This document shows positions 43,318 to 52,224 of a stretch of 64,000 nt of DNA, piece after piece. A model generated the notes under the pieces. That model saw only the letters and a list, made by a program, of their open reading frames with translations, made no database searches and had not been told where the DNA came from. Made by a program: the position numbers and the translations under genes. The DNA is from Chryseotalea sanaruensis. GTDB lineage: Bacteria > Bacteroidota > Bacteroidia > Cytophagales > Cyclobacteriaceae. Location: assembly GCF_003990915.1 (NCBI RefSeq), contig NZ_BHXQ01000003.1, positions 372,001 through 436,000 on the forward strand, in the 5' to 3' direction. The stretch's first letter is position 1, and each line of letters begins with the position of its first letter.

Positions 43318-43650
43318 CTAATCTTCGAAATAACTTTTTAAGCGTATAAACTCTGCTGCTTCTTTAGCGAGAAGTGGTTTATAGTTTTCAGGTACACTTG
43401 CCAGGGAGTAACACCACCCAGTATTAACTTCATCCCACCTTACCAGATATTTTACATTTCCTTTTAAAAGAATATCCATTTCGTAAATCTCTTCTTCCTG
43501 CTTATCTAGCATACCTGTAAATTGTAGGAGTATGTGATTTTTTTTAAAAAGCTCACCTCTATTACAGTCAATACTATTAAGTCGCATCAATAATTTTTCT
43601 TCCTGATTCCAGGCTTTAAACTTCAACTTACGCGGAGTAAAAATTTCCAT
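43318..43650 (-). CDS. YopX-like protein
   Basis: A 110-residue protein whose layout matches the YopX family (PF09643): KFKAWNQEEKLLMRLNSID near 10-28 and LLQFTGMLDKQEEEIYEMDI near 41-60, followed by VKYLVRWDEVNTGWCYSL. The usual TGLKDKNGKEIYEGDIV motif has diverged. YopX is mostly found in phages and mobile elements; here it stands alone in a normal chromosomal setting, and its function is unknown. It is convergent with acpP, with seven bases between stops. Confidence 0.55.
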   Translation of the reverse strand: MEIFTPRKLKFKAWNQEEKLLMRLNSIDCNRGELFKKNHILLQFTGMLDKQEEEIYEMDILLKGNVKYLVRWDEVNTGWCYSLASVPENYKPLLAKEAAEFIRLKSYFED

Positions 43651-43685
43651 AAATAAAGTTAATCATATTTGTAAAATACCTGAAT

Positions 43686-43711
43686 GGTCTTTTAACTAAA
43701 GTCAAAAGACC
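43686..43711 (-). promoter_or_regulatory. 12-bp hairpin in the divergent YopX-like/lipid kinase region
   Basis: GGTCTTTTAACT (43686-43697) and AGTCAAAAGACC (43700-43711) pair over 12 positions, one of which is a mismatch on the plus strand but a G-U pair on the minus strand, with a 2-base loop. It lies 36 bases upstream of the YopX-like start and could be an operator. Confidence 0.4.
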
Positions 43712-43811
43712 TTGGTGATATTTACGACATCCTCCTCCTAGGTTATTTTACTAGCGTAACCAGGCCTTAGCAGAGGATAAAGATTCAAATAAGAAACACT
43801 AACTTAGCGCA

Positions 43812-44708
43812 ATGGCAAGCAAGTCTGCGCTTTTTATTATTAACAAGTTTGCCGGTGGCGGTTTTCAACCTAAAGTTGAAGGTAAAATTCTAGACATTTG
43901 TGCTAAGCATAATATAGAATGTAGTATAGAGTTTACCCGAGACAGAGGCCATGCGACAGTTTTAGCACAAGAAGGAATTAATAAAAATTTTAACAGCATA
44001 ATAGCAGTTGGTGGCGATGGTACTGTTAATGAGGTAGCCAGAGCACTTGTGAATACAGAACAAATAATGGCCATTGTTCCTAAGGGATCGGGTAATGGAC
44101 TGAGCAGACACTTAGGTATTCCACTAGCTTTTGAAAAAGCTGTTGAAAATATATTTACAGGTAAAGTTCTTCGCATGGATACTTTTACGATCAACGACAG
44201 ACTTTCATTAAATGTATCAGGTATTGGTTTTGATGGACATGTTGCTAATCTTTTTGGCAAAGATGGGAAGCGTGGTTTGATAGGTTATGCTAAACTCACT
44301 TTAAAAGAATTCTTACGATTCAAGAATTTTCCTATGACCATCAATATTGATGGTAAAGAACAAAATAGCAATTCCTTTATAGTTGCTATTGCCAATTCAT
44401 CTCAGTATGGAAACAATGCACGCATTGCTCCATTAGCTTCTGTTACTGATGAGCTATTGCATCTTTCTATTTTAAAAAAGGTGCCATCACAAATGAGTAT
44501 ACCCTTCATGATTAAAATGTTTGCAGGTCAGGTTCATCGATCTGCTTATTGTGAAACTTTATCGGGTAAAAACATTATTATCAACACTGAACAACAGCAG
44601 CCCTTTCATGTTGATGGTGAGCCAACAGGTTATGATAATCAATTCAATATAAAATTGCAGCCACATTCGCTCAGTATTACTGTGCCCCAACAAACTTCTA
44701 AATACTAA
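43812..44708 (+). CDS. Diacylglycerol kinase family lipid kinase
   Basis: A 298-residue YegS/BmrU-type lipid kinase. The nucleotide-binding motif GGDGTVNEVARALV (about 65-78) and VPKGSGNGLSRHLGIP near 92-107 are diagnostic, with a C-terminal beta domain carrying FHVDGEP near 275. It probably phosphorylates a diacylglycerol or related lipid; the exact substrate is not readable. Confidence 0.92.
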   Translation: MASKSALFIINKFAGGGFQPKVEGKILDICAKHNIECSIEFTRDRGHATVLAQEGINKNFNSIIAVGGDGTVNEVARALVNTEQIMAIVPKGSGNGLSRHLGIPLAFEKAVENIFTGKVLRMDTFTINDRLSLNVSGIGFDGHVANLFGKDGKRGLIGYAKLTLKEFLRFKNFPMTINIDGKEQNSNSFIVAIANSSQYGNNARIAPLASVTDELLHLSILKKVPSQMSIPFMIKMFAGQVHRSAYCETLSGKNIIINTEQQQPFHVDGEPTGYDNQFNIKLQPHSLSITVPQQTSKY

Positions 44709-44789
44709 TTTTTAGATAAATACCGTTAGGCGGGTTAGACCCTTCTTATCAGATTTTCGTAAAATAGAGATTAACCAACTATTAATCCT

Positions 44790-45911
44790 ATGAAAAAAAC
44801 TATTACACTAGCCTTATTCCTTATTGGAATAATGGTGGCTCAGGCACAGTTACCCCTACCACCGAGTGGTGATAATCAAAAGTCAAGTGTGTCGCAAATG
44901 ATTGGACTTGTAAAAGTAACTGTAGACTACAACAGCCCCGATGTACACGGCCCTAACGGAGAAGACCGAACGGGCAAAATCTGGGGAGAAGTAGTTCACT
45001 ATGGATACATCGACCAAGGTTTTGGCACATCAAAAGCAGCGCCATGGAGAGCCGGGGCTAACGAAAATACCCTCATTACTTTTTCCCATGATGTTACGCT
45101 GGGTGGTACCGTTGTAAAAGCAGGTACTTATTCTTTATTCCTTGAAGTACAAAAAGAGGGTGCATGGACATGGATTGTTAATAAAGATATTAGCAGTTGG
45201 GGAAGTTATTTCTACGATGCACAAAAGGACGTTGTACGCGTGAAAGCAAATCCCGAAGATGCTGCTTTTAGCGAGTGGTTAAATTATGGTTTTGAAAACA
45301 GGAAAAGAAATACTGCTTCACTTTACTTACAATGGGAAAATAAGAAAGTGGCCTTACCTATAGCAGTTTCCAATACCAACGATATTTATGTAGATGCTAT
45401 CAAAGATGTACTTAAAGGAACAACTACCGGATTTACACACGAAGCCTACATTCAGGCTGCCCAGTTTTGCGCTCAGAATAATGTTCAATTAGAACAAGGG
45501 TTGCAGTGGGCAGATTATGGACTTACAGATCCATTTGTGGGACGTGAAGATTTTAATGCGTTGGCAACCAAAGCGCAATTACTTACAGCATTAAAAAGAG
45601 AAAGTGATGCAGAGGCAGTAATGAGTAAAGCAATAGTTCATCCAACAGCCAGCATTCAAAATGTGCATCAATATGGAAGAAACTTATTAACAACTGGCAA
45701 AAACGAAAAAGCATTAGAAGTTTTCAAACTGAATGCTAAAAATCATCCTGAAGATAAATTTACTGTAAATGTTGGTTTAGCAAGGGGCTATACTGCGGTT
45801 GGTGATAAGAAAAATGCTATTAAGTATTGGGAACTTGCTATTAAAAATCTGCCTGAAAACCAGAAACAAAATCTAGGCTTTTATGAAGGCGAATTAAAAA
45901 AGTTGAAATAA
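44790..45911 (+). CDS. DUF2911 and TPR protein
   Basis: A 373-residue secreted or periplasmic protein: signal peptide MKKTITLALFLIGIMVAQAQ (1-20), DUF2911 domain (about 25-170; WRAGANENTLITFSHDV and AGTYSLFLEV), then tetratricopeptide-like helices from about 205 to the end (VHQYGRNLLTTGKNEKALEVF, AIKYWELAIKNLPENQK). DUF2911 function is unknown. It is an intact relative of the broken gene at 2282-2793. Confidence 0.88.
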   Translation: MKKTITLALFLIGIMVAQAQLPLPPSGDNQKSSVSQMIGLVKVTVDYNSPDVHGPNGEDRTGKIWGEVVHYGYIDQGFGTSKAAPWRAGANENTLITFSHDVTLGGTVVKAGTYSLFLEVQKEGAWTWIVNKDISSWGSYFYDAQKDVVRVKANPEDAAFSEWLNYGFENRKRNTASLYLQWENKKVALPIAVSNTNDIYVDAIKDVLKGTTTGFTHEAYIQAAQFCAQNNVQLEQGLQWADYGLTDPFVGREDFNALATKAQLLTALKRESDAEAVMSKAIVHPTASIQNVHQYGRNLLTTGKNEKALEVFKLNAKNHPEDKFTVNVGLARGYTAVGDKKNAIKYWELAIKNLPENQKQNLGFYEGELKKLK

Positions 45912-45971
45912 TAAACTTGATGCTTCTTTATAAGAATAATAAACAAGCAGTACTATTTCATTGTATATTTT

Positions 45972-46010
45972 AAAAGCCTTGAGTTTGATTTAACAGACTC
46001 AAGGCTTTTT
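45972..46010. terminator. Bidirectional terminator
   Basis: A perfect 13-bp stem pairs 45972-45984 (AAAAGCCTTGAGT) with 45997-46009, with a 12-base loop. T-runs occur on both strands, between the convergent DUF2911-TPR gene and the kinase gene. Confidence 0.9.
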
Positions 46011-46012
46011 GC

Positions 46013-47944
46013 TTAGACTATTTCCAAAGCAGCTTGTTCTTTAGAAGCCTTTTGATTTTTCAGGATAATTTTAAATGTAGTGCCCTTACCCAGCTCACTT
46101 GTCACCAGAATTTCTCCACCATTACCCTCAACAAACTCTTTGGCTAACAACAAACCAAGCCCCATACCCTTCTCATTAAGAGTACCTCGTTTAGTAAAAT
46201 GTGTTTCTGTTTGAAAAAGTTTATCGACTTCGGCTGCGCTCATACCTACACCCTTATCGATAACACTTATCTCCACATTGCTACCTATTCTCAAAGCCAA
46301 GACTTCGATACGCCCTTGAATATGACTAAACTTCACTGCGTTGGCGATGAGATTCCTGACAACTAAACCCATTTGATTAATGTCTGCTTGTAGAAATATT
46401 GATTCATCCACTGAATTAAGAATAACTACTTCTTTACTTCTGGCAACCTCTTCAAACAAATGTATTTTATCTTTTACTAATTCAGCCAAATTAAACAAAC
46501 CTTTGTTTGATTTAATACCGTTCAATTGTGCCTGGGCCCAATGCAAAAGATTATCAAGGTCATCATAAACAGAATCGATATTTTTTCTAAGGTTTTTAGA
46601 AACATGAATGAATTCCTCGTGGGTTAAACCCTCACGACTTATTAATTCCATAAGTCCCTTTAATCCTCCAAGTGGGCTTCTTAAATCATGGCTGATAATA
46701 GAGAAAAGCTTATCTTTTGTAGCATTCGATTCTCGCAATAAGGTGGTTTGCTTTTTAATTTCAGCGTTCCTATGCTCCACAACTTTCTTGGCACCTTTAA
46801 TTCTGCGGTTATTATACCAAAGCACAAACATAAAGATGAGAAATACAACTGCACAGGCTATAGACAAATAAGTGAAAAGACGTTGTTGGTTGTAAGACTC
46901 TTGCTGCAAAGCAGCATCTCTGGTGAGTACTTCAATTTGAGCCTGCTTCAGTTCAGAATCAAATTTAGCTTGTGCAACACTAAGCTGCTCTATTCTTCTT
47001 CTGTTTGTTAGGGAATCATGTAATGCAATATATTCAGATTGAAAGGCATAGGCAGTTAATGGATCATCCAGCAAAATATAACTTTCTGCCAATTGTCTTA
47101 ATGACGACTCCAACTCATCTCTATATGAATATTGTTTACCTATTTGAACTGCTTTTTGTAAAAGTGGAATAGCCTTATCAGGATTTTTAAGATGATTGTA
47201 GACTGCTCCTAGGCGGTAGAGTAATGAAATTTTCAGGTAATTATTATTGGAAGCATCTGCCAAGGATATGCCTTCATTGTAATAAATGATCGCCCTTGTG
47301 AAATTAGCTTGTGCTACTGCTATCTCTCCCAAGTTCCGACAAGAGAACCCAAGCACGTAGAATTCGTTGGCTCGTTTAGCTAAATCATAACTCAGCGTAC
47401 TGTAATAAGTCGCTGAATCATATTTTCCCAATTGAATAAATGAGAAACCAATATTATTGAGACTTCTCCCATATGTTTTAAAATCACCTGCTTGTTGACT
47501 TAACATACCTGCTTCACGAAAATGTACGATGGCTGTCTCAAATTGCTTCTGGTCAAAGTAAATTGCAGCAATACTAATGAGGCTACTGGCGATGGTACTA
47601 TTATCATTTATTTCTTTGGCCATATTCAACGCTTCATTAGCAATGCGGAGTGCCTCAGATAAATCACTATTGCGGTAGTGCATCCAGGCAATGCTCTCCA
47701 GCATACGGGCAATACCCTTTTTGTACTTCAAGCGTTCGGAAAGCAGCTTTCCTTCTAATGCCAGTTGTAAGGCTTCACGACTACTTCTGTCACGCAAACT
47801 ATCAACAAGATTTCGTATTGCCTTAACTTTTAAGGTATCTTCAGGCATGCGTTGCAACTTGTCTCTATACGACAATTGTGCTTGAGCAGACCATGATAAG
47901 GTAACCAGGATAAAAAAGCTTAAAAAATGATGTTTCAATCGCAT
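46013..47944 (-). CDS. TPR sensor histidine kinase
   Basis: The ATG at 47944 (MRLKHHFLSFFILVTLSWSA) gives a better signal peptide than the frame start at 47956, leaving 643 residues. Residues 30-320 hold tetratricopeptide repeats in the periplasm, a coiled coil of about 50 residues, a membrane helix near 353-373, HisKA with the phosphoacceptor in LFSIISHDLRSPLGGLKGL near 415, and HATPase motifs NAVKFSH, DKGVGMS and GMGLGLLLAKEFVE. Such kinases are common in Bacteroidota; no response regulator is adjacent. Confidence 0.9.
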   Translation of the reverse strand: MRLKHHFLSFFILVTLSWSAQAQLSYRDKLQRMPEDTLKVKAIRNLVDSLRDRSSREALQLALEGKLLSERLKYKKGIARMLESIAWMHYRNSDLSEALRIANEALNMAKEINDNSTIASSLISIAAIYFDQKQFETAIVHFREAGMLSQQAGDFKTYGRSLNNIGFSFIQLGKYDSATYYSTLSYDLAKRANEFYVLGFSCRNLGEIAVAQANFTRAIIYYNEGISLADASNNNYLKISLLYRLGAVYNHLKNPDKAIPLLQKAVQIGKQYSYRDELESSLRQLAESYILLDDPLTAYAFQSEYIALHDSLTNRRRIEQLSVAQAKFDSELKQAQIEVLTRDAALQQESYNQQRLFTYLSIACAVVFLIFMFVLWYNNRRIKGAKKVVEHRNAEIKKQTTLLRESNATKDKLFSIISHDLRSPLGGLKGLMELISREGLTHEEFIHVSKNLRKNIDSVYDDLDNLLHWAQAQLNGIKSNKGLFNLAELVKDKIHLFEEVARSKEVVILNSVDESIFLQADINQMGLVVRNLIANAVKFSHIQGRIEVLALRIGSNVEISVIDKGVGMSAAEVDKLFQTETHFTKRGTLNEKGMGLGLLLAKEFVEGNGGEILVTSELGKGTTFKIILKNQKASKEQAALEIV

Positions 47945-48152
47945 GTAAAGAACCAAACTATCCCGAAAGGTAGGGTTCAGCGCATGTAAAGCCGATAAAA
48001 TATAAATGCAAAACTTACATGTTTTTAGACTACGTCCGATTGCAGAAAAAGCACCTATAATGAGTGATTAACCCAATTTTTACTTAGGTAACCTTGAAAA
48101 TATCAAAAACTTATACTGCTAAAATGCATTCAGTACGATTTTATAACACGTA

Positions 48153-50618
48153 TTAATGCCAATCGCATGCGAAATCCTGCCCTATGGGCTGTCCAGGTGG
48201 CGGTTGTGGTGCTTGCTGAGGCTTATAATTTTCAGGATTCACCCTAAAATCTGTCAACTTAGCTAAAACAGCTGCTCTGTATGAAAGCCAAGATTCCTGT
48301 GTATATTTTTTTGTGTTCAAACTAGATTCTATTGATTGCACTTTTCTTAAGGCCGATCCTCTTACTTGTGCACTACTTTCATTGGCTGTGGCTAATTTGA
48401 GTAAATTGTTAATAAAACTAGTATTGATTTGTTGTTGAGCCAGTCCTTCAATTCCCATCTTTTCTGGTGCATTGATAGTATGTTCAATTAACTTATCCAG
48501 AATAAATTCAAGACCGGGTTGATTTTGGTTTCTGCCATTATGCTCAATTAGTCTTGCAGCACGAGCCGGATGCAGTAACATAGCAAATGTCATATCGGAC
48601 GCTGTTTCCACTGCAGTGAGCGGATCAAAAGCAAGATCAGTTCTTGATTTTAATAATTCCCGATGACGGCCATATCCCAATGGCCGGGGTGGTATTTGTT
48701 TAATAATATTTTCAGATAGCAGTAAGGTTGCTGGTGTTACTGTGCTTAGTAAAGCGTTAAGTGCTTTAAGTTGCTGTTCTTTACTGACCATCTCTGTTAT
48801 TAACTGACCATCACCACGTAATGCATACCTATAGTTTATACCACCAATCATTTTAGCTGTTGCCTCAATTTGGTAGCGATGAAAGAAATATATCGGAACC
48901 AAAACTTCTTCTAACGTTGCCATGGGTGCACCAGGCTTTATGTTATTCTCTCCAAAATTTTTCAATGCAACTGCTCTTACCTCTAACACACGTGTAAGTT
49001 CATCAGCAGGATTTTTTCCATTGTCCCACAAATGTGCATACGGATGTGCACTGCCAGTTGGTCTTGCATCCTGATCAGAAAGGAAAGAAAGACCATTTTT
49101 AAGTGATTGTTGAATAATATCGTTCAGGGCTTTCTCTTCATTAACACCTTCAGGAAAATCCTGATAACCCCAGGTAATCGCTACTTTATCCCAGTTGCCA
49201 ATTTTATCATCGTAGGCTTTGCTCACATCAATCTTCCCATTGTTTAAAAAAACATAAGGGTGCGGGTAGTCCATTACTGAAGCCAAATCTTCAGTGCTTG
49301 ATGCGTAACTATGTGCAAGACCAATAGTATGACCAACCTCATGGGCTGATAATTGACGCAATCTTGCAACTGCTAATTCCTGCATTTCTTTTGACACTGG
49401 TTTACCCTCTTCATATGGAGCTAATAAACCTTCAGCAATTAAATAATCTTGTCTTACACGCAACGAGCCTAAGCTAACATGCCCCTTAATGATTTCACCA
49501 GTACGCGGATCAGTTACTGAAGCTCCATAAGACCAACCGCGAGTTGAGCGATGCACCCAGTTGATAACATTATAACGAACATCCATAGGATCAGCATCTT
49601 CTGGCAGCAGCTCCACTTGAAAAGCATTTTTGTATCCAGCAGCTTCAAAAGCCTGATTCCACCAGCGTGCTCCATCTAACAAAGCTGAGCGTATCGGTTC
49701 GGGCGCTCCACGATCTAAATAATAAATAATGGGTTCTACGGCTTCACTTAAAGAAGCATTCGGATCTTTTTTCTCAAGACGATGGCGGGTGATAAATCGT
49801 TTTTCTATGGGTTGATCGATAGGTGTTGCATAGTCATAATAACCCATGCTAAAATAACCTGCTCTTGGATCAAAAACTCTTCGCTTATAATTATTATCGG
49901 GTAGTTCAACAAATGAATGATGCTGTCTAACGGTAATGCTACTGGCAGTTGGTGTAACGCTTCTAATAAACCCTCCGGCAGGTTGTCCGGTAAAGGTAAG
50001 CGTTACTTCTATTTCAGAATTTTTAGGGAAATTTTTGGTACGCGGCAAGTAGAATGCCGATCTTGATTTATCTACTGAATAATTTCCCTGACCAGTGCTT
50101 TTTAAAGTACCTGAAACATCATGCGCATCTTGTATAAAAAAATCTGTAGCATCAACTAAAATTTTATTACCCTCCTCTGCTTCAATTTTAAATCCCCATA
50201 AAACAGATTGCGCAAATGCTTCTTCAACAGCTTGGCGTTCGTCAGCGTTATTACTAATAGCACGATAGCGATAATTGGGTTCAACCATTAAAACTTTTGG
50301 GCCTCTCTTCGCAAATTTAATAATACGTTCCCCACCCAGTTGCAAGCGATCAAGACCAATATCATTTGAACCTATACCAGCAGACAATGAAACGACATAT
50401 AATAACTCAGTATCCAACTTATCTATTTGCAGAAAAATTTTATCTGTTTTCTCATCATAGAAGTACTCTATATAGCCTTTATAGGATTTGTACGATTTAA
50501 TTTTACTTGTTATAGCTCCCTCAGCATTGTTTGTTTGTGCCTGAGCTTGATTTTTCTTTTGAGCGAACAGTAAATTAGTCGACAATAGTAATAGCAAAAG
50601 GAGTGAAATACGTAGCAT
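48153..50618 (-). CDS. Zinc-dependent metalloprotease, metzincin-like
   Basis: An 821-residue secreted protein with signal peptide (1-19). The zinc site is HEVGHTIGLAH (about 426-436), the HExxHxxGxxH pattern of metzincins, followed by SVMDYPHPYV as the Met-turn. An N-terminal DUF5117-like domain precedes it and a DUF4953-like region follows (homologues carry these labels in Bacteroidota). The C-terminus is rich in Pro and Gln. Its gene follows SusD on the same strand, beyond a terminator, so it may be a separate transcript. It may process proteins or peptides outside the cell; the substrate is unknown. Confidence 0.88.
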   Translation of the reverse strand: MLRISLLLLLLLSTNLLFAQKKNQAQAQTNNAEGAITSKIKSYKSYKGYIEYFYDEKTDKIFLQIDKLDTELLYVVSLSAGIGSNDIGLDRLQLGGERIIKFAKRGPKVLMVEPNYRYRAISNNADERQAVEEAFAQSVLWGFKIEAEEGNKILVDATDFFIQDAHDVSGTLKSTGQGNYSVDKSRSAFYLPRTKNFPKNSEIEVTLTFTGQPAGGFIRSVTPTASSITVRQHHSFVELPDNNYKRRVFDPRAGYFSMGYYDYATPIDQPIEKRFITRHRLEKKDPNASLSEAVEPIIYYLDRGAPEPIRSALLDGARWWNQAFEAAGYKNAFQVELLPEDADPMDVRYNVINWVHRSTRGWSYGASVTDPRTGEIIKGHVSLGSLRVRQDYLIAEGLLAPYEEGKPVSKEMQELAVARLRQLSAHEVGHTIGLAHSYASSTEDLASVMDYPHPYVFLNNGKIDVSKAYDDKIGNWDKVAITWGYQDFPEGVNEEKALNDIIQQSLKNGLSFLSDQDARPTGSAHPYAHLWDNGKNPADELTRVLEVRAVALKNFGENNIKPGAPMATLEEVLVPIYFFHRYQIEATAKMIGGINYRYALRGDGQLITEMVSKEQQLKALNALLSTVTPATLLLSENIIKQIPPRPLGYGRHRELLKSRTDLAFDPLTAVETASDMTFAMLLHPARAARLIEHNGRNQNQPGLEFILDKLIEHTINAPEKMGIEGLAQQQINTSFINNLLKLATANESSAQVRGSALRKVQSIESSLNTKKYTQESWLSYRAAVLAKLTDFRVNPENYKPQQAPQPPPGQPIGQDFACDWH

Positions 50619-50685
50619 AGGTTAATAGGTTTTTTTCAAGCTATTTATTTCAAGTTGGGTTCGCAAATATTTTTTGATAACTGGC

Positions 50686-50721
50686 AAAAAAAAGAGAGGT
50701 CGTTGTGAAAACGACCTCTCT
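50686..50721 (-). terminator. Intrinsic terminator of the SusC-SusD operon
   Basis: A perfect 12-bp stem pairs 50693-50704 (AGAGAGGTCGTT) with 50710-50721, loop GTGAA; on the minus strand it is followed by T8. It lies 28 bases past the SusD stop. Confidence 0.95.
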
Positions 50722-50748
50722 AAAGGCACTAATAATACCAAATTCGAA

Positions 50749-52197
50749 TTAATGGAAAGGCAAAACAGTAGATGCTGTTTTATTCTGCACTAAAATCCGA
50801 TTAACATTATGTGTAATTATGCAGGTATTTGTATTTGCATCGTAAGTAAAAGCGTCAAGCTCCGTCTTAATACCGTCAATAAAAGAAGGCAGGATTGATA
50901 TGGTAGAAGCATCTCCTGTAGGAATATTACTATTTGCTAATGCTTCTATTTCACTCACAACAAGACGAATACCCATATCAGTCATTCTTCTGCCTTCAGC
51001 AATAAAAATTTCCTGACGCATTAAGTAAAGCATTTCTAAAGCCTCATCTTCATTTGCCAAAGCAGTAATCATTGCTGCTGTAACAGAGGTTCCTGAAACG
51101 GTGGGAACAGGAACAGTTACACCAGCACCATTTCGCGTTCTTACTAAACCTGCCCTTAAAGGATCCGTTGCGCTTGCAGCAACCTGAACAGCATTGTTAT
51201 TCGGACGAGAACCAGGCGCAGCTTCTGTCCTTCCTTCTACATTGTCGTTAACGTTAACAACTGGTCGGGCTGCTACCACACTTAATAAATTGGTTAAGGT
51301 AGTCTTTGCACCTGCAAGGTTATTCTGCGCTAATTGGGCCTCTGCAATAATTAAGTGTGCTTCTTCTATCTTTAAGAAGGGAGTGGCGCTCTCAAGTGAA
51401 GCACTAATGAAGAAACTTTTAGGGTCAAGAAAATCCAAACGAGGCAACGGTTGCAAATCATCGAATGTACCTCTGTCGAATAGTGCGTTTTGAATAGTGC
51501 TTGTCGGAGCATTTGTTGCATCAAACTCAACGGTTAGCAAAAATGATGGCGATGCTGCAATAGCTGCTTGTGCATCGTTAACAGCATTAGTCGCACTGCC
51601 TGCTCTATAATGAGCGCGTGCTCTTGCTAAAGTTGCAGTTGCTATTGTTACCGGGTCAGTTGCCAGCGTCAGAGAGGTAGTAAATTCATCTACCGCCTTT
51701 TGTAAGTGTTGTGCCGGTGACAATAGTGGGCCTGAAGGAGAACCTGGTAAAGCTTTAAAATACTCAGCTGACAGTAAACTTGATAAACCTTTATATATAT
51801 GAAGTTTAGCTAATTGATCTTCTGTGGTAGTCGGATCTGCTTCTGCAACTGTTGTTAAACCATAATCGGCCATTTCTCGCAACCTGTGAATGGCAAACTG
51901 CAAGGTATTCATGTCTATATCTGTGAACAAGATATTTAGTCGATCCAGATTCTGGTTAAAAAATGTTCTTGTGTTCTGATAGTTATCAGAAGCAATCTCT
52001 GTAATGGTTACAGATGCATTGCTAATGAGTGCCAATTGCCTGTCGCAACCACCAATCCATGAAATCATAGGATTTGCTGTCCCTAAAATAGCATTCTCTG
52101 TTAAGTTAGGGTTAACAACATCAGTAGGATCGAATAACTCGCATGCTGTCATTGACAATAATGCAGTTACAACGGATATTTTTAATAAGCTTTTCAT
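50749..52197 (-). CDS. SusD/RagB family outer-membrane lipoprotein
   Basis: SusD-type lipoproteins sit on the outer surface and bind nutrients for the SusC transporter. The 482-residue protein begins MKSLLKISVVTALLSMTACE with the lipobox at SMTAC, so the mature Cys is near residue 19. TPR-like helices follow (about 60-330), and a loop region holds Asn/Thr-rich sequence (VRTRNGAGVTVPVPTVSGTS near 360). It is coupled to SusC with 27 bases between. Substrate is not evident. Confidence 0.93.
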   Translation of the reverse strand: MKSLLKISVVTALLSMTACELFDPTDVVNPNLTENAILGTANPMISWIGGCDRQLALISNASVTITEIASDNYQNTRTFFNQNLDRLNILFTDIDMNTLQFAIHRLREMADYGLTTVAEADPTTTEDQLAKLHIYKGLSSLLSAEYFKALPGSPSGPLLSPAQHLQKAVDEFTTSLTLATDPVTIATATLARARAHYRAGSATNAVNDAQAAIAASPSFLLTVEFDATNAPTSTIQNALFDRGTFDDLQPLPRLDFLDPKSFFISASLESATPFLKIEEAHLIIAEAQLAQNNLAGAKTTLTNLLSVVAARPVVNVNDNVEGRTEAAPGSRPNNNAVQVAASATDPLRAGLVRTRNGAGVTVPVPTVSGTSVTAAMITALANEDEALEMLYLMRQEIFIAEGRRMTDMGIRLVVSEIEALANSNIPTGDASTISILPSFIDGIKTELDAFTYDANTNTCIITHNVNRILVQNKTASTVLPFH

Positions 52198-52224
52198 TTC
52201 TAAATGATTAAGTATTGTGAAAAA

